A stretch of 8,002 nt of DNA from CAYZJD01 sp964478455 (GCA_964478455.1 CAYZJD010000206.1:1-8002); one strand, 5' to 3'. Counted from the stretch's first letter, positions 1 to 5,915 are shown. Notes: a model not told the origin generated them from the sequence alone. Numbers and translations are program-made.

Positions 1-116
1 TGGTGCTTTACGCGCTCGGCGTTTTCCAACAGGAACGGCTTGAGATTGCTGCAATCGGAATCAAACCCGTGCTCGCGGTGATTATCCAGAAGCTGAGTAC
101 TGAGAGCGCCCGGCAC
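1..116 (-). CDS. Possible start of a gene running off the left edge, unknown function
   Basis: On the minus strand a GTG at 116-114 opens a frame with no stop down to base 1 (about 38 codons). It reads roughly MPGALSTQLLDNHREHG, then a stretch rich in Asp, Asn and Leu. Codon choice and amino-acid balance look more coding-like than the competing frames, and a TGA lies directly upstream (119-117). No Shine-Dalgarno sequence is visible and I recognise no family. It could also be the 3' part of a frameshifted gene whose 5' part lies in another minus frame that starts at an ATG at 316. This is a weak call. Confidence 0.2.
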   Translation of the reverse strand, partial: MPGALSTQLLDNHREHGFDSDCSNLKPFLLENAERVKH

Positions 117-326
117 TCATACATCACCAATTGCTTGGTTGCGGCCTTGGCCGCGCTGGGAAGTTCAAGCTGCTGCTCCTTTGCGGCGCCGGCCGGATCT
201 GAGGTATCAGTTCCAAGTTCTTCTGCGCCAGCTCCATTGCGCCCTCCATGGCGATCACGAATCATCTGACCTGCAAACGTGTCGAAGTACTCGCGCAGCT
301 TTTTCCGCTCAAGCATATTCGCAGGA
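117..326. other. Stretch without a supported gene
   Basis: Several short frames are open on both strands, including a minus frame with ATG at 316 that begins MLERKKLREYFDTFAGQMI. None has a convincing ribosome binding site, a recognisable domain or a consistent end. The minus frame's start looks protein-like, but its later part turns low-complexity (Ala, Glu, Gly), so it may be a gene remnant. I see no repeats, RNA genes or clear promoters here. Confidence 0.3.
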
Positions 327-497
327 ATGAACCGTTCGGAATATCTTCAGGATCAGGATACAATCGACGCGATTGTCCACAACCTCGATGTGCCCGGTGA
401 CGCCGCACGACAGATCGCGGACGCTTTTGCGACCTGCTATTCTGATGTGCCCTGGCGCATCCTGAAGGAGGGATATCGTGCGACTCAAGAGGCCTAG
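327..497 (+). CDS. Small hypothetical protein (56 aa)
   Basis: The ATG at 327 opens a 56-codon frame ending in TAG at 495-497. The product is acidic, with helix-forming stretches (DTIDAIVHNLDVPGDAARQI, then AFATCYSDVPWRILKEGY). I recognise no family. AGGA sits immediately against the ATG (323-326), which is too close for a good Shine-Dalgarno; the frame is also open back to a GTG at 279, which has none. The ORF overlaps the next gene by 20 bp, and that gene's ribosome binding site lies inside it. Such an overlap is common in translationally coupled pairs, so the two may be co-expressed. A non-coding explanation remains quite possible. Confidence 0.35.
   Translation: MNRSEYLQDQDTIDAIVHNLDVPGDAARQIADAFATCYSDVPWRILKEGYRATQEA
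465..472 (+). promoter_or_regulatory. Ribosome binding site deciding the GTG start at 478
   Basis: AAGGAGGG lies five bases before GTG 478-480. This is a near-perfect anti-SD complement at normal spacing and the main reason for choosing the GTG start of the 166-residue ORF. Confidence 0.75.
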
Positions 498-978
498 AAT
501 TGCAGCCCTTGAAGAAGTGACCATTTCCAGAGAGGGCGAGTACGCAATCATCGAATTCCGTGATCCAACCATCTCCTCAATGAATCTCAAGCTGGGTTCC
601 AAAGTCCGCAAGATGAGCGATGAGGAGATACTGGCAGCTTTCAATGAGACGGTGTGCTCCATGGAAGAAGCGAGGCGCAGCCACGTGCACGTACCGGTGG
701 AGATTCCTCAGGGCAGCCCGCAGGTCAAATATTTTGCGCCGGGCGACCAGTGGGTCCCGAGAGGGGATGTGCTCCGGTGCATCATCGACGACGGCGGCCC
801 TGACTGCGAAGCGACCATCTGGATCGACGATCGCGAGTTCTCACTTCGGGAGTTCGGCCGGATGCTCCTGACTCATGCGGGCTGGGGTATGAGGCTTGTG
901 TTCGTTCCAGACGACGAGATCGAGAAAGTGCATCTGGTGGAGATACGCGAGCCCGAGGATGAATCGGCCGAGCCGTGA
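478..978 (+). CDS. Hypothetical protein of unknown function (166 aa)
   Basis: This ORF starts at GTG 478 behind a strong Shine-Dalgarno and ends with TGA at 976-978. I do not recognise the family with confidence and assign no function. There is no signal peptide or membrane segment, so the protein is likely cytoplasmic. Residues 1-60 are mixed beta and charged (EYAIIEFRDPTI). Residues 44-64 form a predicted helix (SDEEILAAFNETVCSMEEA). Residues 98-160 look like a compact alpha/beta domain with GDVLRCIIDDGGPDC, IWIDDREFSLREFGRMLLTH and GWGMRLVFVPDDE. That C-terminal pattern, with conserved-looking Gly, Trp and Asp, has the feel of a real conserved domain. It may be coupled to the 56-residue ORF that it overlaps. 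Base composition is less GC-rich than in the genes beyond 1420. Confidence 0.75.
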   Translation: MRLKRPRIAALEEVTISREGEYAIIEFRDPTISSMNLKLGSKVRKMSDEEILAAFNETVCSMEEARRSHVHVPVEIPQGSPQVKYFAPGDQWVPRGDVLRCIIDDGGPDCEATIWIDDREFSLREFGRMLLTHAGWGMRLVFVPDDEIEKVHLVEIREPEDESAEP

Positions 979-1028
979 ACCACGGCTGCTTGCGGATTTG
1001 GCGTGTTCTGCCCTGTTTCCAAGCTTGC

Positions 1029-1074
1029 CGAGCATTTCGTGAGCGGCAGACGGATGCTCGCTGGCGCGACGCCA
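1029..1074 (+). terminator. Two adjacent inverted repeats after the 166-aa gene, possible terminator
   Basis: CGAGCAT (1029-1035) pairs with ATGCTCG (1054-1060) across an 18-base loop. It is followed at once by TGGCG-CGA-CGCCA (1062-1074), a perfect 5-bp stem with a 3-base loop. The following bases are A/T-rich (aaattgattt) but contain no clean T run. The pair could end transcription of the gene at 478-978 or be a structured spacer. The region 979-1103 shows nothing else. Confidence 0.25.
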
Positions 1075-1103
1075 AATTGATTTGAGGTCAGCTATCCATC
1101 ATC

Positions 1104-1577
1104 ATGCTTCGACAGCGGAGCCGCCGGCAGACTACCGTCGAGTTGGCGAAGCGGCTCGGAAGCTTCTCCCCTCCGGTGCGACAACGCCAACCGATGGATA
1201 TGCTCGAGCGCGTGTATGCGGCAGCTTCAACCACGGGCCTGACAACATTGTTGCAGGAGGACGGCCGTGCTGATAACGAGCCCTGCCCGTGCGGAAGCGG
1301 CAAAGGGTATAAGAAATGTTGCCTCTCAAAGGACGAAAAAGCGAGGCATGAAACTGCGGAGAAATCCGCCAAAAAAGCGGTGGGCCCGCAGTCAGGGAAG
1401 TTCAAAAGCGCGAGCGCGATCCTGGCTGAAAGCGCGTCCACGCAGAGCGCCGCGCGGACTCCGTATGACTTGCTGGCAATGATCGTGACTCCGGTGCCGG
1501 CGTTGCAGAAGATCAGGCCCTGGGCGCACCGGCCCGACGCCACCGCCGTGGCGACCTCGGCCGTCGCGTCCACGTAG
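1104..1577 (+). CDS. SEC-C zinc-motif protein with a chimeric tail, probably truncated
   Basis: The frame starts at ATG 1104 and ends at TAG 1575-1577 (157 codons). Residues 59-73 read EPCPCGSGKGYKKCC, the SEC-C motif: C-x-C-x8-C-C, with Cys61, 63, 72 and 73 as zinc ligands. It is named after the SecA C-terminus and also occurs at the ends of many unrelated bacterial proteins. A Lys/Glu/Ala-rich helix follows (74-95). From about residue 105 to the end the frame is simply the antisense of an rpiB-like remnant, so that tail is not native sequence. No good Shine-Dalgarno precedes ATG 1104, and the first 30 residues are Arg/Ser-rich, so the true start may be later (ATG 1194 or 1200) or the whole may be a gene fragment. 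A housekeeping SecA role is excluded by size. The function is unknown beyond probable zinc binding. Confidence 0.5.
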   Translation: MLRQRSRRQTTVELAKRLGSFSPPVRQRQPMDMLERVYAAASTTGLTTLLQEDGRADNEPCPCGSGKGYKKCCLSKDEKARHETAEKSAKKAVGPQSGKFKSASAILAESASTQSAARTPYDLLAMIVTPVPALQKIRPWAHRPDATAVATSAVAST

Positions 1578-1696
1578 TCGGCCGTGCGCCCGGCCACGGC
1601 GCTGCACCGTTCGAGCTCATGGCCCTTGGACTCGAGATAGGCCGCGATCTCCGCGGTCAGGTGGCTCGTTCAGTCACTGCCCACGGCGATACGCAT
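1418..1696 (-). pseudogene. rpiB: Ribose-5-phosphate isomerase B-like (RpiB/LacAB family) remnant
   Basis: RpiB interconverts ribose-5-phosphate and ribulose-5-phosphate in the cytoplasm. On the minus strand, ATG 1696-1694 opens MRIAVGSD, the usual family start. Codon 9 is TGA (1672-1670); where intact members carry His or an acidic residue. The same frame then continues as good RpiB: TAEIAAYLESKGHEL, then ADYVDATAEVATAVASG, then GLIFCNAGTGV with the family's active-site Cys (codon 64) and phosphate-binding GTG, then ASKSYGVRAALCVDALSAR. Similarity stops near codon 93 (about 1418). The family is usually about 140-150 residues, so roughly the last third, including the Arg/His-Asn-Asp-Ala-Asn part, is absent. 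Beyond this point the frame is the antisense of the SEC-C ORF. An in-frame stop plus truncation makes it a pseudogene unless the assembly is wrong. The family assignment is firm, but the exact sugar phosphate is not. Confidence 0.78.
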
Positions 1697-1703
1697 GCGT
1701 CAA

Positions 1704-1713
1704 CTCCTTCTCC
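1704..1713 (-). promoter_or_regulatory. Ribosome binding site of the rpiB-like remnant
   Basis: On the minus strand GGAGAAGGAG ends seven bases before ATG 1696. This is a strong Shine-Dalgarno at normal spacing. It supports 1696 as the original start and shows that the gene's 5' signals survive although codon 9 is a stop. Confidence 0.65.
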
Positions 1714-1764
1714 GGGGCGGACGCGCCCGGGCAGGCCGTGTCCGCGCCCCCGCGCCCGATAGTA

Positions 1765-1793
1765 TCTCCGCCCTCAGATACCGAGGGAGGAGA
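1765..1793. repeat. Imperfect 11-bp inverted repeat, candidate operator or hairpin
   Basis: TCTCCGCCCTC (1765-1775) and GAGGGAGGAGA (1783-1793) pair at 10 of 11 positions around a 7-base centre, AGATACC. A second, overlapping inverted pair, GTATC (1762-1766) and GATAC (1777-1781), uses part of the same bases, and GATAGTATC (1758-1766) is itself symmetric. It lies 69 bp upstream of the rpiB-like start and could be a repressor site or a leader hairpin for that gene. Function is inferred from position and symmetry only. Confidence 0.35.
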
Positions 1794-1980
1794 GCCTGAT
1801 GGCAGCACAGCGTTCGGGGCATTCTGTAACAATTTCCACGGCTCCCCCCGGCCCTTCTCCGCCCCTGCTCTTCCGGCATGGAGGAGAACGACCGGCACAT
1901 TCCTCTTCTCGGCCGCGGCATTCGCTGTCAGAATGGGCCTCGGAACATATTCCACGACTAACCGGAGTTGCAGTCGGGCC

Positions 1981-2665
1981 ATGGATCTCCTTGGAACCGA
2001 GACATTGGCGGCACACGCATCAAGGCGGGTCTGGTGGATGAGCTGGGCAACGTGACGCGCCAGCTCGCGGCACCGACGCCGGCCGGCCTGGCCCCGTTCA
2101 GGGAGGCGTTTGGGGAATTGGTGAGGCGTGCGGCGGGAGACGCTCCGCTCGGGGCCGGTCGGGCGTCGCCGGGCATTTCGGCCACATCACGACCGATGCC
2201 GGGGGACCGCTGTGCAACTGCGGGAACACCGGGTGTCTCGAGACCTTCTTCTCCGCGCTGGCGATCGAGGCTGAGGCGATCGCCTCCGTGCATCGCAGCA
2301 GCGAGTCGCGCCTGACGGAGGAATTCAGCGCCGGCGTGGAGCGGCTCCACTGCGCCGACGTGTTCCGCCTGGCGGAGGAGGGCGACGAAGCGGGCCGGTC
2401 CATCCGCGACCGCGCCGTCGGCCGCCTCGCGGCCGCAATCGTCGGGCTGGTGCACGCGTTCGACCCGGAGGTTGTGATCCTCGGGGGGCAGATCTCGCGG
2501 GCCGGCTCGGTCCTGCTCGGCGCGCTGAACGAGGCCGTCGCAACGCGCACCCGCAGGCTCGCCGCGGGCCGCACACCGGTGGTCCTCTCGCAGCTGGAGG
2601 ATCCTTCGGGAATCACCGGGGCGGCAGCCCTCGCCCGCCTCCGTGTCGGGGGCGAGGTTGATTGA
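1981..2665 (+). pseudogene. ROK-family sugar kinase, frameshifted and internally deleted
   Basis: ROK proteins are ATP-dependent sugar kinases (glucokinase, fructokinase and others) or related repressors, usually about 300 residues. ATG 1981 reads MDLLGT. An extra GA at 1999-2000 shifts the frame, after which DIGGTRIKAGLVDELGNV gives the phosphate-binding DIGGT loop. This frame continues to about 2150 (PFREAFGELVRRAAGDAPLG). The gene then resumes in a third frame as VAGHFGHITTDAGGPLCN; the zinc motif CNCGNTGCLE is at 2213-2242 with its His upstream. It ends with AAIVGLVHAFDPEVVILGG and TGA 2663-2665. The roughly 90 residues normally between these blocks, including the catalytic Asp in the NDAN motif and the GTGIGGG glycine loop, are missing. 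The product cannot be an active kinase as written. The family call is very sure; the sugar is unknown. GGAG at 1964-1967 is rather far (13 bases) from the ATG. No DNA-binding N-domain is present, which favours kinase over repressor. Confidence 0.82.
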
Positions 2666-2733
2666 ACCTCGACATCGGCTGGAAGATCTCGCGCAGGCGC
2701 GACCGGGTACCGGGGGCCGCCGCCCGCGGCAAC

Positions 2734-2737
2734 GGAG
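2734..2737 (+). promoter_or_regulatory. Ribosome binding site of the acylase gene
   Basis: GGAG lies five bases before ATG 2743. It decides this start over the in-frame TTG at 2662, which would add a hydrophilic, Arg-rich stretch in front of the signal peptide. Confidence 0.55.
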
Positions 2738-2742
2738 AAACC

Positions 2743-3710
2743 ATGCGTATGATTGCGGCGATCGGCAAACTCGCTTTCATCTTGTCCTTCGCAATACTGG
2801 CGGCCGTCGCGGGTGAGGACGGCCCTCCCCGGTACAGCGCCGGCAAGGTCGAACTGGTCCGGGACCGCTGGGGGGTGCCGCACGTGTTCGCTGACACCGA
2901 TGCGGGCGCCATGTATGGCCTGGGCTGGGCGCAGGCGGAAGATCGTGCGTTTCAGATGCACCTCTCCTCGTACATCATGCAGGGTCGGGCCGCAGAGCTG
3001 CTCGGCGACGTCCGCAAGGCAAACGGCCGCGAGACCGCCGCGCAGCAGGACGCCAAGGTGCGCACCATGGGCTGGTACCGGGGCGCGCAGCGGGCGGCCG
3101 AACGGCTCGACCCGGAGACTCGCGCGCTCCTCGAGGCCTTCGCGCGGGGAGTCAACGACTACGTCAGCGGCCACCGCGAGAAACTGGCCTACCTGTTCCG
3201 CACCACCGGAATGACGCCCGAACCCTGGACACCTGCCGACTCGATCGCCTGCTGGTGGCACCTTGCTCAGTTCTTCGCCGGCGACGGGCTCGGGGACATC
3301 CGCGCCGCCACAACGCCCGGCCGGGCCGGAGCCCGTCCCCGGGCGGCTCGGATCGTCGACGACGAGGCGGCGGTCGTCCAGCGAAGCGACGTGAGCGACG
3401 CCTGGCTGCGGGAGGTCGACGCGTTCATGAACACCCATGGACTCCGCCCCATTCCGACTGCGCCGGCCGAGCTGCCCAAGTTCAGCCATGCCTGGGGCGT
3501 GACGGCGCTCGGAGCAGATCAGGCCGACCTCTTCGTTCTCAAAACCGACCCGGCGCGACCGAACCAGTACCTCTTCGACGGCCAGTGGCGGGAGATGTCC
3601 TTGCGCAAGGAGACCGTCAGGGTCCGGAACGGCCCCTTGAGGGAGATCGTCATCCGCGAGAGCCACCTCGGGCCCTTGGTCACCCAGTTCGCCGCGGGCT
3701 CGCGCGCCGG
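2743..3710 (+). CDS. Penicillin acylase family (Ntn hydrolase), N-terminal fragment up to the N gap, internally deleted
   Basis: Members are secreted amidases, made as precursors that cut themselves to expose an N-terminal Ser; substrates include penicillins, acyl-homoserine lactones and other amides. Residues 1-23 form a signal peptide (MRMIAAIGKLAFILSFAIL, then AAVA). VELVRDRWGVPHVFADTDAG and YGLGWAQAEDRAFQMHLSSY (38-77) are the classic alpha-chain start. A later stretch, PKFSHAW, places the probable nucleophile at Ser248 (codon 3484-3486). Directly after it comes GVTALGADQADLF, which in intact relatives follows a second AW roughly 60-70 residues downstream. The segment between (usually xxSGxRTxxGKPxLxxDPH and on to xxAWG) is missing, in frame. 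The chain then continues normally (NQYLFDGQWREMSLRKETV, ESHLGPLVTQF) into the Ns. The family is sure. Activity is doubtful because the beta-chain start is gone; the substrate cannot be told. Confidence 0.85.
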
Positions 3711-3810
3711 NNNNNNNNNNNNNNNNNNNNNNNNNNNNNNNNNNNNNNNNNNNNNNNNNNNNNNNNNNNNNNNNNNNNNNNNNNNNNNNNNNNNNNNNNN
3801 NNNNNNNNNN
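3711..3810. other. Assembly gap of 100 N
   Basis: Exactly 100 undetermined bases, the customary placeholder for a gap of unknown size. The eight bases before it (3703-3710) and the eight after it (3811-3818) are both CGCGCCGG. The acylase is in different window frames on the two sides. By comparison with the family, something like 150 residues appear to be missing between the two flanks, more than 100 bases can encode, so the true gap is probably longer. Confidence 0.95.
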
Positions 3811-4730
3811 CGCGCCGGCTGCGGGAGCGTCTGAGAGCCCCGGCCCGTCTCACCCCCGACGCGGTGCTCGACATTTACTACGACAGCGTCAACCCCGCGA
3901 AACGCGACATCGTCAGGTTCGGCCTGCACCTCCGGGACACACTCCGCGAGCCGCTGGCTCCCGAATCCGTGAAAGCGCTTGGACATCTCGAGGAGTGGTT
4001 CAGGAAGGGCGCCCGCTCTGATCTCTCCGTTCCGGGGACGGAGCTTGCCAACCTGATGCCTGTGATGTTCCGCGAAGGGAATGCGGAAGCCGCACTCCGA
4101 TATGGGGGAGGAGAGGCGGGGCTGTGCTACTTCCAGAAGACGGTCTCCCGGCGGCTGGACGCGGATCCGACTGCCCAGCTTGCCGCCGACGAGAGGTCCT
4201 TCGTGGACCAAGCGCTGACGGCGGCGTGGCGCGCCGCCGAGCGGCGCTACGGGCCGGAGAGCGGGAGGTGGCACTCGATGGCCCTCGACGAGCTGAGAAA
4301 GCAGCGTCTGCCGTATTTCATGAGCCTTGACGGCTTTCCCTCGGTAGACGCCGCGAACGACCTCCCGATGCCGGCCCTGAGCTGCACGGATGGAGGGACG
4401 ATCCTGGCACGCAGCACCTCGAGCATTCCGCCGAGCGCTCTCGACCAGGCGACGGGCAGGCCCGGCCATTGTCCGGCTGCGGCGGACGAGGATTCGGAAA
4501 GCGCTACGCGAAGCTTGACGGCGGCAGCGGAGAGGGTAGACTGTCGCTGCCGGTTGAATGGGAAACTCGATCCCACCAGGGGCGAAGGCGCGGCCCGGGC
4601 GCGGAGATTCCACTCGCGCCATATGCTGCGAAACACTCATGGACCACAGAATCCTGACCACTGGAATTGCCGCCCTCGCTGCACTGACATCGATCCCTCC
4701 ATGCGCTTCCGGCGCCGACTTCGGGGATGA
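3811..4730 (+). CDS. Penicillin acylase family, C-terminal fragment after the N gap, end altered
   Basis: From the first full codon (3813) the frame reads RRLRERLRAPARLTPDAVLD, then IYYDSVNPAKRDIVRFGLHL, a region typical of the beta-chain of this family. It goes on to AAWRAAERRYGPESGRWHSM and LPYFMSLDGFPSVDAANDLP, then MPALSCTDGGTILARSTSS near 4360-4420. This is presumably the same gene as the fragment ending at 3710. From about 4450 the sequence turns into Ala/Arg/Ser-rich text without the family's usual closing block, and the frame runs to 4730, overlapping the DUF6786 gene by 92 bp. That end is unlikely to be native. Another plus frame here (about 4490-4560, FGKRYAKLDGGSGEGRLSLP) looks more protein-like, which suggests a frameshift or join near 4450-4490. 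The family call is good; the C-terminal boundary is uncertain. Confidence 0.7.
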
Positions 4731-5859
4731 CATTGCATTCCTGAAGAAACACACCGGCGTCATTGTCCTGAGCGATAAGGCGGGCATGGCCAAGGTCGTG
4801 CTGGCGCCGGCCTGGCAGGGACGCGTGATGACCAGCACGACCGGCGGCGACGCCGGTCTGAGCTTCGGCTGGATCAACCGGGCGCTGATCGCCTCGGGCA
4901 AAATCGGGCCGCACATGAACGCCTTCGGCGGCGAAGACCGCTTCTGGATGGGGCCGGAGGGCGGCCAGTTCTCCATCTTCTTCGAGAGAGGCAAGAAGTT
5001 CGAGTTCGCCGACTGGCAGACGCCGGCGGTCTTCGACACAAAGCCCTTCAAGGTCGTCAGCAAGGCCGACGACAGGGCCGTGTTCAGTCAGGAGTTCTCG
5101 CTCACCAACTATTCGGGCACGGTTTTCCATGTGGCTGTGGAGCGCGAGGTGCGCCTGCTTTCCCCGGGCACCGCCTGGGAGAAGCTCGGCGTGAAGCCCG
5201 CCGGGGACCTGAGCCTGGTGGCCTACGCCTCGAACAACAAGATCACCAACAAGGGCAGGGAGGCGTGGAAGAAGGAAACCGGACTCCTCTCCGTCTGGAT
5301 CCTCGGCATGTTCAACCCGTCACCCTCCACCACGGTCGTCGTGCCCATCAAGGCGGGACCGGAGAAAGACCTCGGCGTGAAGGTGACCTCGGACTACTTC
5401 GGCCAGGTGCCGGCGGATCGGCTGGTGGTGCGCGATGACGTTGTTTTCCTCCGCGCCGACGGCCAGTACCGCAGCAAGATCGGCATCGGTCCGAAGCGCA
5501 GCAAGGCGATCCTCGGCAGTTACGATGCGGACAACAAGGTACTCACCCTCGTGCAATTCAACCAGCCCGAAGGTGTGACCGACTACGTCAACTCCCTCTG
5601 GAAGCTGCAAGACAATCCCTTTGGCGGGGACGCGGCGAACAGTTACAACGACGGACCCCCGGAACCGGGCGCGAGGCCGATGGGGCCCTTCTACGAGCTC
5701 GAGTCCTCCTCGCCGGCCGCCGCACTGGAGCCCGGCGGGAGCCTGACTCATACCCATCGCACTTTCCACCTCACCGGACCCGAGGCCGCTCTCGACAAGA
5801 TCGCCAAGGCGACGCTCGGCGTGTCCCTCGGGGATGTCAGGGCGGTGTTCAGGAAGTAG
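4639..5859 (+). CDS. DUF6786 family secreted protein (406 aa)
   Basis: This matches from memory the DUF6786 family of uncharacterised, mostly secreted proteins. ATG 4639 is chosen because it starts directly at a signal peptide (MDHRILTTGIAALAALTSIP, cleavage probably after CASGA near residue 26). The frame is open back to 4558, but that would bury the signal. Cys22 lacks a proper lipobox, so a lipoprotein is unlikely. Family-type blocks are FGDDIAFLKKHTGVIVLSD (28-46), APAWQGRVMTSTTGG (56-70), FGGEDRFWMGPEGGQFSIFF (97-116), LTNYSGTVF (155-163), GMFNPSPSTTVVVPIK (223-238), SDYFGQVPADRLVV (251-264), YNQP-like QFNQPEGVTDYVNSLWKLQD (306-325) and NSYNDGPPEPG (334-344). The beta-rich pattern with a closing HTHRTFHL suggests a sugar-mutarotase-like sandwich, but that is inference and no catalytic role is known. 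No Shine-Dalgarno is visible. The sequence looks intact. It lies 56 bp before a sugar permease, so a role in carbohydrate handling is plausible. Confidence 0.9.
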   Translation: MDHRILTTGIAALAALTSIPPCASGADFGDDIAFLKKHTGVIVLSDKAGMAKVVLAPAWQGRVMTSTTGGDAGLSFGWINRALIASGKIGPHMNAFGGEDRFWMGPEGGQFSIFFERGKKFEFADWQTPAVFDTKPFKVVSKADDRAVFSQEFSLTNYSGTVFHVAVEREVRLLSPGTAWEKLGVKPAGDLSLVAYASNNKITNKGREAWKKETGLLSVWILGMFNPSPSTTVVVPIKAGPEKDLGVKVTSDYFGQVPADRLVVRDDVVFLRADGQYRSKIGIGPKRSKAILGSYDADNKVLTLVQFNQPEGVTDYVNSLWKLQDNPFGGDAANSYNDGPPEPGARPMGPFYELESSSPAAALEPGGSLTHTHRTFHLTGPEAALDKIAKATLGVSLGDVRAVFRK

Positions 5860-5915
5860 GTCGGGCTCGGCGAGCCCCCATGTGAATCCCGGTCACTCGC
5901 ACCCTCAAGGGCCGG

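Larger units (their letters stand above)
1697..1980. other. Divergent intergenic spacer between the rpiB-like and ROK remnants
   Basis: These 284 bp separate two genes pointing away from each other, the layout expected of a shared regulatory region. Frames that happen to be open here on either strand give low-complexity Pro/Ser/Arg/Gly products with no motif, and I reject them as genes. The spacer contains the inverted repeat at 1765-1793. I found no convincing sigma-70 -35/-10 pair on either strand; ACATATT near 1946 is only a weak -10 resemblance for the plus strand. Confidence 0.5.

Noticed and set aside
1670..1672. TGA in rpiB read as selenocysteine or as a reassigned codon
   Set aside because: RpiB relatives do not have Cys at this position and no clear SECIS-like hairpin stands out just downstream. 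TGA is used as a normal stop by the ROK, permease and 166-aa genes, so recoding is unlikely.
1674..2055. Open frames on both strands in the divergent spacer
   Set aside because: Products are Pro/Ser/Arg/Gly-rich with no motif, no good RBS and ends overlapping neighbouring gene starts. A regulatory spacer explains the region better.
2662..2742. Upstream TTG start for the acylase
   Set aside because: It adds an Arg-rich stretch before the signal peptide; ATG 2743 has GGAG at good spacing.
2098..3666. Long open frame (522 codons) on the minus strand
   Set aside because: It lies antisense to the ROK and acylase genes, which have clear family motifs. The product is rich in Arg, Pro, Ala and Gly without domains; long antisense frames are common in GC-rich coding DNA.
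4558..4638. Upstream extension of the DUF6786 gene (start at 4558)
   Set aside because: It would put 27 charged residues in front of a clean signal peptide and has no RBS. ATG 4639 fits the family better.
3519..5063. Long open minus-strand frame crossing the N gap
   Set aside because: It spans unknown bases and is antisense to the acylase and DUF6786 genes. There are no motifs.
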